A stretch of DNA of 64,000 nucleotides from Niveispirillum irakense DSM 11586 (lineage in GTDB: Bacteria > Pseudomonadota > Alphaproteobacteria > Azospirillales > Azospirillaceae): contig NZ_AUCG01000016.1 of NCBI RefSeq assembly GCF_000429645.1, forward strand, positions 496,001 through 560,000. Direction: 5' to 3'. Of this stretch, positions 26,847-35,809 are shown piece after piece (the first letter of the stretch is position 1; the number at the start of each line of letters is the position of its first letter). The notes beneath the pieces are model-generated. The model was not told where the DNA came from and ran no database searches. It saw only the letters and a program-made list of their open reading frames with translations. Both the position numbers and the translations under genes were made by a program.

Positions 26847-28136
26847 TCACCCGGCAGGCGAGAACCATTGCGGCATGGCCTCCAATGCCAGGCTTTCCTC
26901 AAAGCTGGGACGGCGGCGCACCACCGCATAATCCCCGCCGGAGACCAGCACTTCGGCCACCAGTGGACGGGAATTATATGTCGAAGACATGGCAGCGCCA
27001 TAGGCCCCGGCAGTTAAAAATGCCAGTAAGTCGCCCGGTGCCACCGGCGGCATCGGCCGCTGGCGGGCGAACGTGTCACCCGTCTCGCAGATCGGGCCGA
27101 CAATATCCACCTCATTCAGGGCGGCATCAGCGGCGGGCTGGGCCACCGGCACCACCGTATGCCATGCCTCATACATGGCCGGGCGGATCAGGTCGTTCAT
27201 GGCACCGTCCACCACCAGGAAGCGGCGATGCAGCCCTTCCTTGACATGGATGGTGCGGACCAGCAGCAGCCCGGCAGCGGCCACCAGGGACCGGCCCGGT
27301 TCCAGCGTCACCCGGCAGCCCAGATCGCCCACCGTATCGGCGATGGCCTGGGCATAGGCCGGGTAATCCGGCGTGGCATCTTCGGGCTTGTAGGGCACGC
27401 CCAGGCCGCCACCCAGATCAATGCGGGACAGCGGCACGCCCTGGGCCTGCAGCTCCCGCACCAGCCCGGCCAGCTTGCCGAACGCCTTGCGGAACGGCGT
27501 GGTCTTCAGCAATTGGGAGCCGATATGCACGGCAATGCCCACCGGCTTCAGCCCCGGCAGGGCCATGGCCTTGGCATAGGCAGCCGACGCATGGCCGTAG
27601 TCGATGCCGAACTTGTCTTCCTTGCGGCCCGTGGCGATCTTGCCATGGGTTTCGGCATCCACATCCGGGTTGATGCGGATGGCGATGGGGGCATCAATCC
27701 CCAGTTCCACCGCCACGGAGGACAGCATGTCCAACTCGGGCAGGCTTTCCACATTGATCTGGTGGATGCCGGCCTTCAGCGCGTCGGCCAACTCATCCCG
27801 CGTCTTGCCGACGCCGGAAAAGACGATCTTGTCCGCCGGGATGCCGGCGGCCAGCGCGCGGCGCATCTCCCCCACCGACACCACATCACCGCCGGCCCCC
27901 AACTGGGCCAGGGTGCGCACGACGGCGAGGTTGGAATTGGCTTTCAGCGCGTAGCAGATATCCACATCCTGCCCGGCAAAGGCATCGGCATAGGCGCGCC
28001 ACGCCGCTTTCAACCCTTCGGTCGTATAGACATAGGTGGGCGTGCCGATCTCCGCCGCGATGCGGGAAAGGGCCACGCCCTCCGCATGCAGGACACCGTC
28101 GACATAATGGAAGCCGGGGGTAGGAAAGCAGGTCAT
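26847..28136 (-). CDS. lysA: Diaminopimelate decarboxylase
   Basis: This 429-residue fold-III PLP enzyme makes lysine from meso-diaminopimelate. The PLP lysine lies in YALKANSNLAVV, the phosphate-binding Gly-rich loop in DLGGGLGVPY, the EPGRSLVA motif follows, and the substrate-side Cys is in CETGDTFA. Full length. Its ATG overlaps the lptM stop (ATGA), so argH-lptM-lysA is probably one transcript. Confidence 0.97.
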   Translation of the reverse strand: MTCFPTPGFHYVDGVLHAEGVALSRIAAEIGTPTYVYTTEGLKAAWRAYADAFAGQDVDICYALKANSNLAVVRTLAQLGAGGDVVSVGEMRRALAAGIPADKIVFSGVGKTRDELADALKAGIHQINVESLPELDMLSSVAVELGIDAPIAIRINPDVDAETHGKIATGRKEDKFGIDYGHASAAYAKAMALPGLKPVGIAVHIGSQLLKTTPFRKAFGKLAGLVRELQAQGVPLSRIDLGGGLGVPYKPEDATPDYPAYAQAIADTVGDLGCRVTLEPGRSLVAAAGLLLVRTIHVKEGLHRRFLVVDGAMNDLIRPAMYEAWHTVVPVAQPAADAALNEVDIVGPICETGDTFARQRPMPPVAPGDLLAFLTAGAYGAAMSSTYNSRPLVAEVLVSGGDYAVVRRRPSFEESLALEAMPQWFSPAG

Positions 28137-28315
28137 TGCGGTTGGGTCTCGGTCGGCTTGGACGGGTTGGTCGGGCTTTGGGCCGGCTTGGGGTCGGTGG
28201 CCGGATCAGGGTAGGTGCGCGGCGGCGGGCTGCCGGCCGGGGCTTTCGGGAAGGTGGGTTTCATGCCGCAACCGGCCAGCGCCAGCAGGGCGACGAGGAT
28301 AAGGGTGGTGCGCAT
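28133..28315 (-). CDS. lptM: LptM-like small lipoprotein
   Basis: This 60-residue lipoprotein has the signal LILVALLALAGC and a short Pro-rich tail (PAGSPPPRTYPDP...). LptM (YifL in E. coli) helps the LptD/LptE translocon mature; the family is found by its short lipobox-GCG start and its linkage to lysine/dap genes. Here it overlaps lysA by four bases. A small Pro-rich lipoprotein of another kind is the alternative. Start 28315. Confidence 0.75.
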   Translation of the reverse strand: MRTTLILVALLALAGCGMKPTFPKAPAGSPPPRTYPDPATDPKPAQSPTNPSKPTETQPQ

Positions 28316-28368
28316 GGGCGGGTGTCCTGGTTGGGGGGGTGTCTTTTGGCTAAAACAGAACCCATCTT

Positions 28369-28458
28369 TGCCTCCCCCGCGAAAGCGGGGGTCCAGGGTC
28401 ACAGGAACAACGCTTCAGTGCCCTTGGCCCCTGGACCCCCGCTTTCGCGGGGGAGGCA
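28369..28458. repeat. Palindromic repeat, family member C
   Basis: A perfect 30-base inverted repeat (28369-28398 and 28429-28458) encloses a 30-base loop. The core CCCCCGCGAAAGCGGGGG is itself palindromic and is followed by TCCAGG. It resembles the core of the repeat at 43904-43993. It lies between argH and lptM, inside the presumed operon, and could form a strong RNA hairpin there. Confidence 0.85.
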
Positions 28459-28504
28459 GAGAGAGATGAAGGCGGAGGGGCGGAGACGAAACCCGCCCAC
28501 CCCC

Positions 28505-29923
28505 TCACAAAAACCGCGCCCGCGCCATCGCCACGGCGGCCTTCACCCGTTCCGGCGCGGTGCCGCCAAAGCTGGTGCGGCTATTGACCGAGGCTTCCAG
28601 GGTCAGCACGGCGTAAACGCCCTCATTGATGTCCGGATGCACCGCCTGCATCTTGTCCAAGGGCAGATCGGCCAGACCGCAGCCGGCCTCCTCCGCCAGC
28701 TTCACGATGCGGCCAGTGACATGGTGGGCATCACGGAAGGGAATGCCGAGGCTGCGCACCAGCCAGTCGGCCAGATCGGTCGCGGTGGGGAAGCCCGCCT
28801 CCACCGCGCGGCGCATGGAGGCAGGGTCCGCCACCATGTCGCGGATCATGCCGGTGGTGGCGGCCAGACACAAAGCCAGGGTCTCATCGGCCATGAAGAC
28901 CGGTTCCTTGTCTTCCTGCATGTCCTTGGAATAGGCCAGCGGCAGGCCCTTCATCACGATCAGCAACCCGTTCAGCGCACCGATGACACGGCCCACCTTG
29001 GCGCGCACCAGTTCCGCCGCATCCGGGTTGCGCTTCTGCGGCATGATGGAGCTGCCGGTGGTGAACGCATCGGACAGGCGGATGAAGCGGAACTGCGTCG
29101 TACACCAGATGACAATCTCTTCCGCCAAGCGCGACAGATGCGTGCCGGCGATGGACGCGATGGACAGATATTCCAGCGCGAAATCACGGTCGGACACGGC
29201 ATCCAGCGAATTGGCGGTCGGGCCGGTGAAGCCCAGCAGCCCCGCCGTCATCTCCCGGTCAATCGGATAGGGGGTGCCGGCGAGCGCCGCACTGCCGAGC
29301 GGGCATTCATTCAGGCGGGCGCGGGCATCGCGGGCACGGGACCGGTCACGGCCCAGCATTTCCACATAGGCCAGCAGATGGTGGCCGAAGGTCACCGGCT
29401 GGGCCGTCTGCAAATGGGTGAAGCCGGGCATGATCGTGTCGACATACTGTTCGGCCCGATCGATCAGCGCTTCCTGCAGCGCCTTCAGGTCGCCATCCAG
29501 CCGGTCCAGCGCGTCGCGCACCCACAGCTTGAAATCGGTCGCCACCTGATCATTGCGCGAACGCGCCGTATGCAGCCGGCCCGCCGGTTCGCCAATGATC
29601 TCCTTCAGGCGGGATTCCACATTCATGTGGATATCCTCATGCTCCACCGTGAAGGTGAAGGTGCCGGCTTCGATCTCGCCCGCCACCTGATCCAGCCCGG
29701 CCAGGATGGCATCGCGGTCGGCCCCGCTGATGATGCCGCGCGCGGCCAGCATGGTGGCATGGGCCTTGGACCCGGCAATATCCTGCGCCCACAGCTTCTG
29801 GTCAAAGCCGATGGAGGCGTTGATCTGCTGCATGATGGCGGCGGGGCCGCTGGCGAAACGCCCGCCCCACAGCGCGTTGGCATCGGCGGCAGACGGGGCG
29901 GTGGTTGCTTTGGGCTCGGTCAT
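28505..29923 (-). CDS. argH: Argininosuccinate lyase
   Basis: This 472-residue fumarase-superfamily lyase performs the last step of arginine synthesis, releasing fumarate. The signature [12 protein letters not shown] is present, along with [12 protein letters not shown] and GYTHLQ-like [16 protein letters not shown]. Length is normal. It starts the argH-lptM-lysA-DUF4175 block and is divergent to tlpA (105 bases between). Confidence 0.97.
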   Translation of the reverse strand: MTEPKATTAPSAADANALWGGRFASGPAAIMQQINASIGFDQKLWAQDIAGSKAHATMLAARGIISGADRDAILAGLDQVAGEIEAGTFTFTVEHEDIHMNVESRLKEIIGEPAGRLHTARSRNDQVATDFKLWVRDALDRLDGDLKALQEALIDRAEQYVDTIMPGFTHLQTAQPVTFGHHLLAYVEMLGRDRSRARDARARLNECPLGSAALAGTPYPIDREMTAGLLGFTGPTANSLDAVSDRDFALEYLSIASIAGTHLSRLAEEIVIWCTTQFRFIRLSDAFTTGSSIMPQKRNPDAAELVRAKVGRVIGALNGLLIVMKGLPLAYSKDMQEDKEPVFMADETLALCLAATTGMIRDMVADPASMRRAVEAGFPTATDLADWLVRSLGIPFRDAHHVTGRIVKLAEEAGCGLADLPLDKMQAVHPDINEGVYAVLTLEASVNSRTSFGGTAPERVKAAVAMARARFL

Positions 29924-30028
29924 CTTCAGCTTGCGTCGGTTTGTCAGGGTTGACGGCGGTCGCCTGGGGTACGAACTGTTTGTCGGCTATGGCAACCCGG
30001 TAACGGGTATAAGACAACAGAGGGCAGA

Positions 30029-30613
30029 ATGGCTATTTTCGGGCGTATCGCAACAATCGTGGCCGTGGGTACAGCAATTCTTTTTGCGGGTGGCTGCGGC
30101 GAGAAGACAGAAAATGGCGCGGCGACCGGCCCGATGCCGGCTTTCCAGGGCGAAAGCCGGCCCTTCGTGCCCGACCCGTCACGCCCCGCCCTGCCCGACC
30201 TGGCGGTGAAGGATCGCGATGGCCAGCCGGTGGCGCTGGCCGATCTGAAGGGCAAGGTGCTGCTGATCAATCTCTGGGCCACCTGGTGCGCGCCTTGCGT
30301 GCGGGAGATGCCGGCCCTGGACCGGCTGCAGGCCGATCTGGGCGGCGACAAATTCCAGGTCGTGGCCATTTCCGTGGATCGCGGCGGGCTGAACGAGGTG
30401 CAGCCCTTCTTTGAAAAGGCCGGCGTACAGCATCTGCCGATCTATCTGGACCAGAAAATGGCCTCCATGAAGGCCTTCCCGCTGAAGGAAGGCCTGCCCT
30501 TGTCGATCCTGGTGGATGCGCAGGGGCGTGAAGTTGGCCGGCTTGCCGGTGCCGCCCATTGGGATGGGGAAGAGGCCAAGGCCCTGATCCGCCATGTGAT
30601 GGCAGAAAAGTGA
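30029..30613 (+). CDS. tlpA: TlpA-type thioredoxin-like protein
   Basis: This 194-residue protein has a lipoprotein-like signal (VGTAILFAGGCG) and a thioredoxin fold with the redox motif WCAPC (LLINLWATWCAPCVREMPAL). A family cis-Pro segment is GLPLSILVDAQG. TlpA proteins reduce periplasmic disulfides, for example for cytochrome-oxidase assembly. A tlpA gene facing argH is common in alphaproteobacteria. AGAGG precedes the ATG. A -10-like TATAAG and a -35-like TTGACG lie upstream, but with long spacing. Confidence 0.9.
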   Translation: MAIFGRIATIVAVGTAILFAGGCGEKTENGAATGPMPAFQGESRPFVPDPSRPALPDLAVKDRDGQPVALADLKGKVLLINLWATWCAPCVREMPALDRLQADLGGDKFQVVAISVDRGGLNEVQPFFEKAGVQHLPIYLDQKMASMKAFPLKEGLPLSILVDAQGREVGRLAGAAHWDGEEAKALIRHVMAEK

Positions 30614-30618
30614 GAGCA

Positions 30619-30657
30619 TAAAAAACCCCCACCGGATTGCGCCGGCGGGGGTTTTTG
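30619..30657 (+). terminator. Terminator after tlpA
   Basis: CCCCCACCGG, loop ATTGCG, CCGGCGGGGG, then TTTTT. Both the A run before and the T run after suit bidirectional use. Confidence 0.88.
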
Positions 30658-30660
30658 TCG

Positions 30661-30771
30661 TTAGGGCTTATCCGGTTTAGGTTCGATAAACCTGCACCGT
30701 CACCCCGGCCTACGCCGGGGTGACGGTCGTGAGAACCATCCGATCCGACTTAAACCTGGCAACCTCTATCA
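30661..30771. repeat. Palindromic repeat, family member A
   Basis: A perfect 14-base-pair core stem (30696-30709 with 30714-30727; ACCGTCACCCCGGC) is flanked by imperfect outer arms: GGTTTAGGTTCGAT on the left and the inverse of GGTTTAAGTCGGAT on the right. Left arm and core align closely with member B at 43871. It lies between the converging tlpA and purB genes. Confidence 0.8.
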
Positions 30772-30782
30772 CTCAGCCCCGA

Positions 30783-32078
30783 TCACTCGCCAAAGACGCG
30801 GCGGAAAATCGTGTCGGCATGCTTGGTGTGATAGCCCAGATCGAACACATCATCGATCTGCGCTTCGCCCAGATGCTGCACCACATCGGCGTCGGATTTC
30901 AGCATGGTGCGGAAATCCTTGCCTTCCAGCCAGACCGGCATGGCGTTGCGCTGCACGGCGCGATAGGCGTCCTCGCGGCTCATCCCCGCCTGGGTCAAAG
31001 CCAGCAGCACGCGCTGGGAATTGTGCAGGCCGCCCAGCATATCCAGGTTCTTCTGGAGATTCTCCGGGTACACCACCAGCTTTTCCACCAGACCGGTGGC
31101 GCGGGCGAGCGCGAAATCCAGCGTCACGGTGGCGTCGGGGCCGATCATACGTTCGACGGAGGAGTGGGAGATATCCCGCTCATGCCACAGGGTCACATTC
31201 TCCAAAGCCGGGGTGACATAGCCGCGCACAATGCGGCTCAGGCCGGACAGGTTTTCCGACAGAACCGGGTTGCGCTTATGCGGCATGGCGCTGGAGCCCT
31301 TCTGGCCGGGGGAGAAATATTCCTCCGCCTCGCGCACTTCGGACCGCTGCAAATGGCGGACTTCGGTGGCCAGATTGTCCAGCGACGCGGCGATAACGCC
31401 CAGCGTGGCGAAGAACATGGCGTGGCGATCGCGCGGGATCACCTGGGTGGAATGCGGTTCCACCGCCAGCCCCAGCTTTTCCGCCACATATTCTTCCACG
31501 AACGGGTCGATATTGGCAAAGGTGCCGACGGCGCCGGAAATGGCGCAGGTGGCGATTTCGGCGCGGGCGGCTTCCAGGCGCTTGCGGTTACGGGCAAAGG
31601 CCGCGTAATGGCCGGCCAGCTTCACGCCAAAGGTCGTCGGCTCGGCATGGATGCCGTGGCTGCGGCCGATGGTGGGCGTGTATTTATGTTCCAGCGACCG
31701 GCGCTTCAGCGCGTCCAGCAGCTTGTCCAGATCGGCCAGCAGCAGGTCCGCGGCCTGGGTCAACTGCACGGCCAGACAGGTATCCAGCACGTCAGAGCTG
31801 GTCATGCCCTGATGGACGAAGCGCGCTTCCGGCCCGACATGTTCGGCCAGATTAGTCAAAAACGCGATGACGTCGTGCTTGGTCTCCCGCTCGATCTCGT
31901 CGATCCGGTCGATCTCCCAGGCCCCGCGCTCCCACACGGCCTTGGCGGCCTCGGCGGGGATCACCCCCAGCTTGGCCTGCGCATCGCAGGCATGGGCCTC
32001 GATCTCGAACCAGATGCGGAACCGGTTTTCCGGTTCCCAGATACGGGTCATTTCGGGGCGGGAATAGCGGGGGATCAT
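30783..32078 (-). CDS. purB: Adenylosuccinate lyase
   Basis: This 431-residue enzyme acts twice in purine synthesis, releasing fumarate from SAICAR and adenylosuccinate. The signature GSSAMPHKRNPVLSE is clear, as are TSSDVLDT and RSHGIHAEPTTFG. It is of the short bacterial type. Start ATG 32078 gives MIPRYSRPEMTRIW, the normal N-terminus. Confidence 0.97.
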   Translation of the reverse strand: MIPRYSRPEMTRIWEPENRFRIWFEIEAHACDAQAKLGVIPAEAAKAVWERGAWEIDRIDEIERETKHDVIAFLTNLAEHVGPEARFVHQGMTSSDVLDTCLAVQLTQAADLLLADLDKLLDALKRRSLEHKYTPTIGRSHGIHAEPTTFGVKLAGHYAAFARNRKRLEAARAEIATCAISGAVGTFANIDPFVEEYVAEKLGLAVEPHSTQVIPRDRHAMFFATLGVIAASLDNLATEVRHLQRSEVREAEEYFSPGQKGSSAMPHKRNPVLSENLSGLSRIVRGYVTPALENVTLWHERDISHSSVERMIGPDATVTLDFALARATGLVEKLVVYPENLQKNLDMLGGLHNSQRVLLALTQAGMSREDAYRAVQRNAMPVWLEGKDFRTMLKSDADVVQHLGEAQIDDVFDLGYHTKHADTIFRRVFGE

Positions 32079-32192
32079 GGTCGTCGGCCCTGCGCAAAGG
32101 ATGTGGCGGGAAAGGCGGGGCGGACCATAAGGGCAAGTCCCCGCCCTGACCAGTGCGGGACCGGACGGGGTGCCATGCCCTGCTTTCCCGGA

Positions 32193-32630
32193 TCAGGCCG
32201 GAGCCTGCCAGGGATCATAAGTGCCGAAATGCCAGAGATGGCCTTCCGGGTCCTTGATGGTGAAGCAGCGAGAGCCGTAATCGGTCTCAATCACCCCGCC
32301 CTCCAGCGCCGCTACGCCCGCCGCCATGACCTTTGCGTAAAGATCGTCAATCCGGCTGATCAGGAAACAGCACATCGCGGCGCCGGTCCCATCCGGATGG
32401 GGGGCACGGAAGCCATACTGATCTTCCCGGTCGGAGGAGAGCATCACCAGGCCGGCCCCCAGCGTCAGTTGGGCATGGGCGATGCCGCCTTGGCCATCCG
32501 GCACCACAAGCTGCTGTTCAAAGCCGACAACCCGGCACAGCCAGTCAATCGCGGCGACCGCATCGCTATAACGCAGACAGGGGCAGACCTTGCCTTCCCC
32601 GGCACCAGTCCCCGGTTGGATTTCCGTCAT
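32193..32630 (-). CDS. VOC family protein, PhnB-like
   Basis: This 145-residue protein has the motifs of the glyoxalase/PhnB group (VCPCLRYSDAVAAIDWLCRVVGF, YGSRCFTIKDPEGHLWHFGTY). The metal-binding Glu/His positions are not certain by eye. Enzymatic role unknown. ATG 32630 is chosen; an in-frame codon at 32654 gives an unlikely extension. It lies 114 bases upstream of purB on the same strand. Confidence 0.85.
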   Translation of the reverse strand: MTEIQPGTGAGEGKVCPCLRYSDAVAAIDWLCRVVGFEQQLVVPDGQGGIAHAQLTLGAGLVMLSSDREDQYGFRAPHPDGTGAAMCCFLISRIDDLYAKVMAAGVAALEGGVIETDYGSRCFTIKDPEGHLWHFGTYDPWQAPA

Positions 32631-32803
32631 TGGCTTTCCCCCAGATGTTCGCACGCCGAAATATGCACCTTCCGTTACGTCATCATATTGTGACCAAGCG
32701 GGCCACCCCCTCTTTCGCTCCGATATCTTTTCCTATATGCACGCTCATGGATTAAGCGGCGGCCGGCGGGCCGGTGCGCGCATAGGTGGGTTTGGAGGAT
32801 AAG

Positions 32804-34201
32804 GTGAAGGCGCTTCAGCCTCTGGTGATGTCCGGCAAGGAAGTTCTGCCCGTGATCGAGGGTGGCAAGGGCATCGCCGTTTCCAATGGTCAAAGCTCGG
32901 GCGCCTGGGCGGCGGCCGGTGGGATCGGCACCTTTTCCGGCGTGAACGCCGATAGCTATGATGCGGATGGCAATGTCCTTCCCCAGGTCTATCGCGGCAA
33001 GACCCGCCGGGAACGGCATGAGGAGCTGGTGGCCTATGGCATCAGCGGCGGCATCACCCAGGCCCGCATCGCGCATGAAATGTCCAACGGCCAGGGCCGT
33101 CTGCATGTCAATGTGCTGTGGGAAATGGGTGCGGCAGAACGTATCCTGGAAGGCATCCTGGAAGGGGCCCCCGGCCTGGTGCATGGCGTGACCTGTGGTG
33201 CTGGCATGCCTTATCGGGTGGCGGAGATCGCCGCCAAGCACAATATCCATTACTACCCGATCGTCAGTTCTGCCCGCGCCTTCCGCGCTTTGTGGCTGCG
33301 CGCCTATCACAAGTTCCCCAACCTGCTGGGCGGCGTGGTCTATGAGGACCCGTGGCGGGCCGGCGGCCACAATGGCCTGTCCAACAGCGAAGACCCGCAG
33401 GTGCCGGAAGATCCCTATCCGCGCGTCGCGGCCCTGCGCCAGATGATGAACAGCTTCGGCCTGCAGAATGTCCCGGTCGTCATGGCCGGCGGCGTCTGGT
33501 GGCTGTCGGAATGGGAACACTGGCTGGACAATCCGGAAATCGGCCCGGTTGCCTTCCAGTTCGGCACCCGCCCGCTGCTGACCAAGGAAAGCCCGATCTC
33601 CGACGCCTGGAAGCAGCGCCTGCTGACACTGAAAGAAGGCGATGTCTATCTGAACAAGTTCTCCCCCACCGGCTTCTATTCGTCCGCCGTGCGCAACCCC
33701 TTCCTGGAGGATCTGCGCCTGCGGTCGGAACGGCAGGTGGCGTTCGCCACCGAGCCGGTGGGCGAACTGACGGAAGAATTCGCCATCGGTCCGCGCGGCC
33801 GCCCGGTCTATCTGACCAAGGCCGACAAGGACCATGCCCAGGGCTGGCTGTCGCAGGGCTTCACCACCGCGCTGAAGACCCCGGACACGACCCTGATCTT
33901 CGTGACGCCGGAAGATAGCCGCACCATCCTGAAGGATCAGGTGGATTGCATGGGCTGCCTGTCGGCCTGCGCCTTCTCCAACTGGTCGCAGAATGAGGAA
34001 GGCACCACCGGCCGCCGCGCCGACCCGCGCTCCTTCTGCATTCAGAAGACCTTGCAGAACATCTCCCATTCCGAGGATGTGGAGAACCAGTTGATGTTCG
34101 CGGGCCACAATGCCTATCGCTTCGCCAACGACCCCTGGTACCAGGGCGGCTTCGTGCCCACGGTCAAGCAGTTGGTAGAACGGATCGCCAGCGGGCAGTA
34201 A
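32804..34201 (+). CDS. Nitronate monooxygenase-like flavin protein
   Basis: The 465-residue protein belongs to the 2-nitropropane dioxygenase/nitronate monooxygenase class of FMN barrels: IAVSNGQSSGAWAAAGGIGTFSGV, VPVVMAGGVWWLSEWEHWL, VAFQFGTRPLLT. It is longer than the usual 320-360 residues. A C-terminal extension carries a Cys cluster (DCMGCLSACAFS), which could bind metal. The natural substrate is unknown. A GTG start at 32804 is chosen because GGAGG lies six bases before it. A strong terminator follows. Confidence 0.85.
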   Translation: MKALQPLVMSGKEVLPVIEGGKGIAVSNGQSSGAWAAAGGIGTFSGVNADSYDADGNVLPQVYRGKTRRERHEELVAYGISGGITQARIAHEMSNGQGRLHVNVLWEMGAAERILEGILEGAPGLVHGVTCGAGMPYRVAEIAAKHNIHYYPIVSSARAFRALWLRAYHKFPNLLGGVVYEDPWRAGGHNGLSNSEDPQVPEDPYPRVAALRQMMNSFGLQNVPVVMAGGVWWLSEWEHWLDNPEIGPVAFQFGTRPLLTKESPISDAWKQRLLTLKEGDVYLNKFSPTGFYSSAVRNPFLEDLRLRSERQVAFATEPVGELTEEFAIGPRGRPVYLTKADKDHAQGWLSQGFTTALKTPDTTLIFVTPEDSRTILKDQVDCMGCLSACAFSNWSQNEEGTTGRRADPRSFCIQKTLQNISHSEDVENQLMFAGHNAYRFANDPWYQGGFVPTVKQLVERIASGQ

Positions 34202-34231
34202 CAACCCGGCACATCATTCCGTACCCGAAAA

Positions 34232-34268
34232 GAAAGGCCCCGCCGGTCCAACCGGTGGGGCCTTTTTA
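34232..34268 (+). terminator. Terminator after the nitronate monooxygenase-like gene
   Basis: GGCCCCGCCGGT, loop CCA, ACCGGTGGGGCC, then TTTTT. One G-U pair in a 12-pair stem. Confidence 0.9.
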
Positions 34269-34643
34269 GTTACGAGAAGGAAAACACCCTTTCAGGGAAA
34301 GGGGGTGATGCAGGGTGGAGACGGGGACCGCACCGCCGACAGCCGGATGGAAGGGGCGATCCCATCCAGACCATCATGGCGGCGGCACGGTCCCGGCCGG
34401 CACCCGTGGTGACCGCCACAAGGGGAGGGGGGCGGGTCACCGTCAGATCCCGTCCGGCCTGGGCCGGCATATCGGGGTCTGATATGGCTTATACGCAACA
34501 GGCAAAAGAAACCTTCGCCCTTTGCCGACTTTTTTTCGGCCCATCGACACGATAGCATTCCGCGACAGCCGGGACCGGGATGGTCCGTGCAAGGGGACAT
34601 CCGGCCTTCCCAACCGTCGGCAACAGACCGACAGGGACACCGG
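34269..34643. other. Intergenic region before the ECF sigma operon
   Basis: About 375 bases without a credible gene. ORFs on the minus strand are short or Arg/Pro-rich and lack ribosome-binding sites. The promoter of the sigma operon must lie here, possibly one read by the sigma factor itself, but I cannot pick the motif without a second target promoter. Confidence 0.4.
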
Positions 34644-35279
34644 ATGGTGACAGAACGGACCGAAGGCAGGGGAATGGAACTAGCCGTGGCAAGCCGTATG
34701 GACGAGGTGGAATCCTTGGCCGACGACGATACCCTGCTGGCGCGTGTCGCCCGTGGGGACCGTGGCGCCTTTGCCATCCTGGCAAACCGGCACAGCGCGC
34801 GTGCGCTGTCCGTGGCCCAGCGCATATTGGGCAGTGCCGGAGAGGCGGATGAGGTGGTGCAGGAGGCCTGGGTGCGGGTCTGGACCCGCGCCGGGCAATG
34901 GGATGCGGGCGGCAGCGCGCGCTTTTCCACCTGGCTGCACCGGGTTGTGGTCAATCTGTGCATCGACCGGCGGCGGCGACCGGGTTTCGCGCCCATGGAA
35001 GAAGCACCGGAAATGGTCGATCCGTCCCCGGAAGCCGGCGTGCTGATCGCGCGGCGGCAGATGGCGGAAACCATGGCGACAGTCATGGCCGAACTGCCGG
35101 AACGGCAGAAGGCCGCCGTCGCGCTTTGTTACTATGAGGAAATGAGTGCCGCCGAAGCGGGACGGGTGATGGAATTATCCGTCCCGGCGGTGGAATCCCT
35201 GTTGGCACGGGCCCGCCGTACGTTGCGGACCCGGTTGACAGCCCTGGGCATCAAAAGCGTCGGGGATGGTACGGAATGA
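34644..35279 (+). CDS. ECF (sigma-70 family) RNA polymerase sigma factor
   Basis: The 211-residue protein has sigma region 2 (ANRHSARALSVAQRILGSAGEADEVVQEAWVRVWTRAGQW...FSTWLHRVVVNLCIDRRRR) and region 4 (MAELPERQKAAVALCYYEEMSAAEAGRVMELSVPAVESLLARARRTLRTRL). It lacks region 3, so it is extracytoplasmic-function type. Start is uncertain: ATG 34644 follows AGGGA, while ATG 34674 (MELAV) follows GAAGG. Its stop overlaps the next gene in ATGA. With a putative membrane anti-sigma and a metal-sensor-like gene behind it, it probably responds to an envelope or metal signal. Confidence 0.93.
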   Translation: MVTERTEGRGMELAVASRMDEVESLADDDTLLARVARGDRGAFAILANRHSARALSVAQRILGSAGEADEVVQEAWVRVWTRAGQWDAGGSARFSTWLHRVVVNLCIDRRRRPGFAPMEEAPEMVDPSPEAGVLIARRQMAETMATVMAELPERQKAAVALCYYEEMSAAEAGRVMELSVPAVESLLARARRTLRTRLTALGIKSVGDGTE

Positions 35280-35809
35280 AAAAAGAAAGTTCGGAGCCGA
35301 GTAAGATGATGAAACTGGCCGCCTTCGAGGCGATGCTGGGCACCTACGGCGCTGCCATGCGCCGATGGCCGCCCGACCGGCGGGCAGCGGCGCAAGCCCT
35401 GCTCGCCCATTCTCCACAAGCACGGGATATGTTGCGCGAGGCGGCATTGCTGGATGCCGCCCTGGATGCGGCCGACCCGGCACCGGTGATTGATGACGCC
35501 CGGCTGGGCGCTGTCATTGCCGGGGCTCTGGCCGCCCTTCCCGCCGGTACGCCCGCGCCGGCCCGGCGTTCCTTCCGCCCTTTTGCGGCGCTGGAGCGAC
35601 AGCATTGGTCGCGGGGCATGCCGGCGGCATGGGCCCGTGCCAGCGGGCTGGCCGCCTGCACGGCCGCCGGCATCCTGGTCGGGCTGGTGTCCCCCCTGCC
35701 CGATCAAACCGGCAGCGAAGGGACAAAAGTCGAGACCGCTGAGGGGGCGGGTACCGATCTGGCAACCGCCTTCGTCTCCCACTCTGCTGTGGAGAGCCTG
35801 TTCCAATGA
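35276..35809 (+). CDS. Putative anti-sigma factor, single membrane helix
   Basis: This 177-residue protein has a cytoplasmic helical N-terminal part (AAFEAMLGTYGAAMRRWPPDRRAAAQALLAHSPQARDMLREAALLDAALD), one membrane helix near residues 124-143 (ASGLAACTAAGILVGLVSPL) and a short periplasmic tail. Size, topology and ATGA overlaps with both the sigma gene and the next gene make it the likely inhibitor of the sigma factor. I do not see the HxxxCxxC zinc motif. The call rests on context rather than sequence. Confidence 0.65.
   Translation: MKKESSEPSKMMKLAAFEAMLGTYGAAMRRWPPDRRAAAQALLAHSPQARDMLREAALLDAALDAADPAPVIDDARLGAVIAGALAALPAGTPAPARRSFRPFAALERQHWSRGMPAAWARASGLAACTAAGILVGLVSPLPDQTGSEGTKVETAEGAGTDLATAFVSHSAVESLFQ

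Noticed and set aside
24126-27017. Long plus-strand ORF (963 codons)
   Set aside because: Antisense shadow of the DUF4175 gene; its composition is Leu/His/Arg/Gln-rich and it runs past the gene into lysA.
32675-34204. 509-codon minus-strand ORF
   Set aside because: Shadow of the nitronate monooxygenase-like gene; no start signal or domain.
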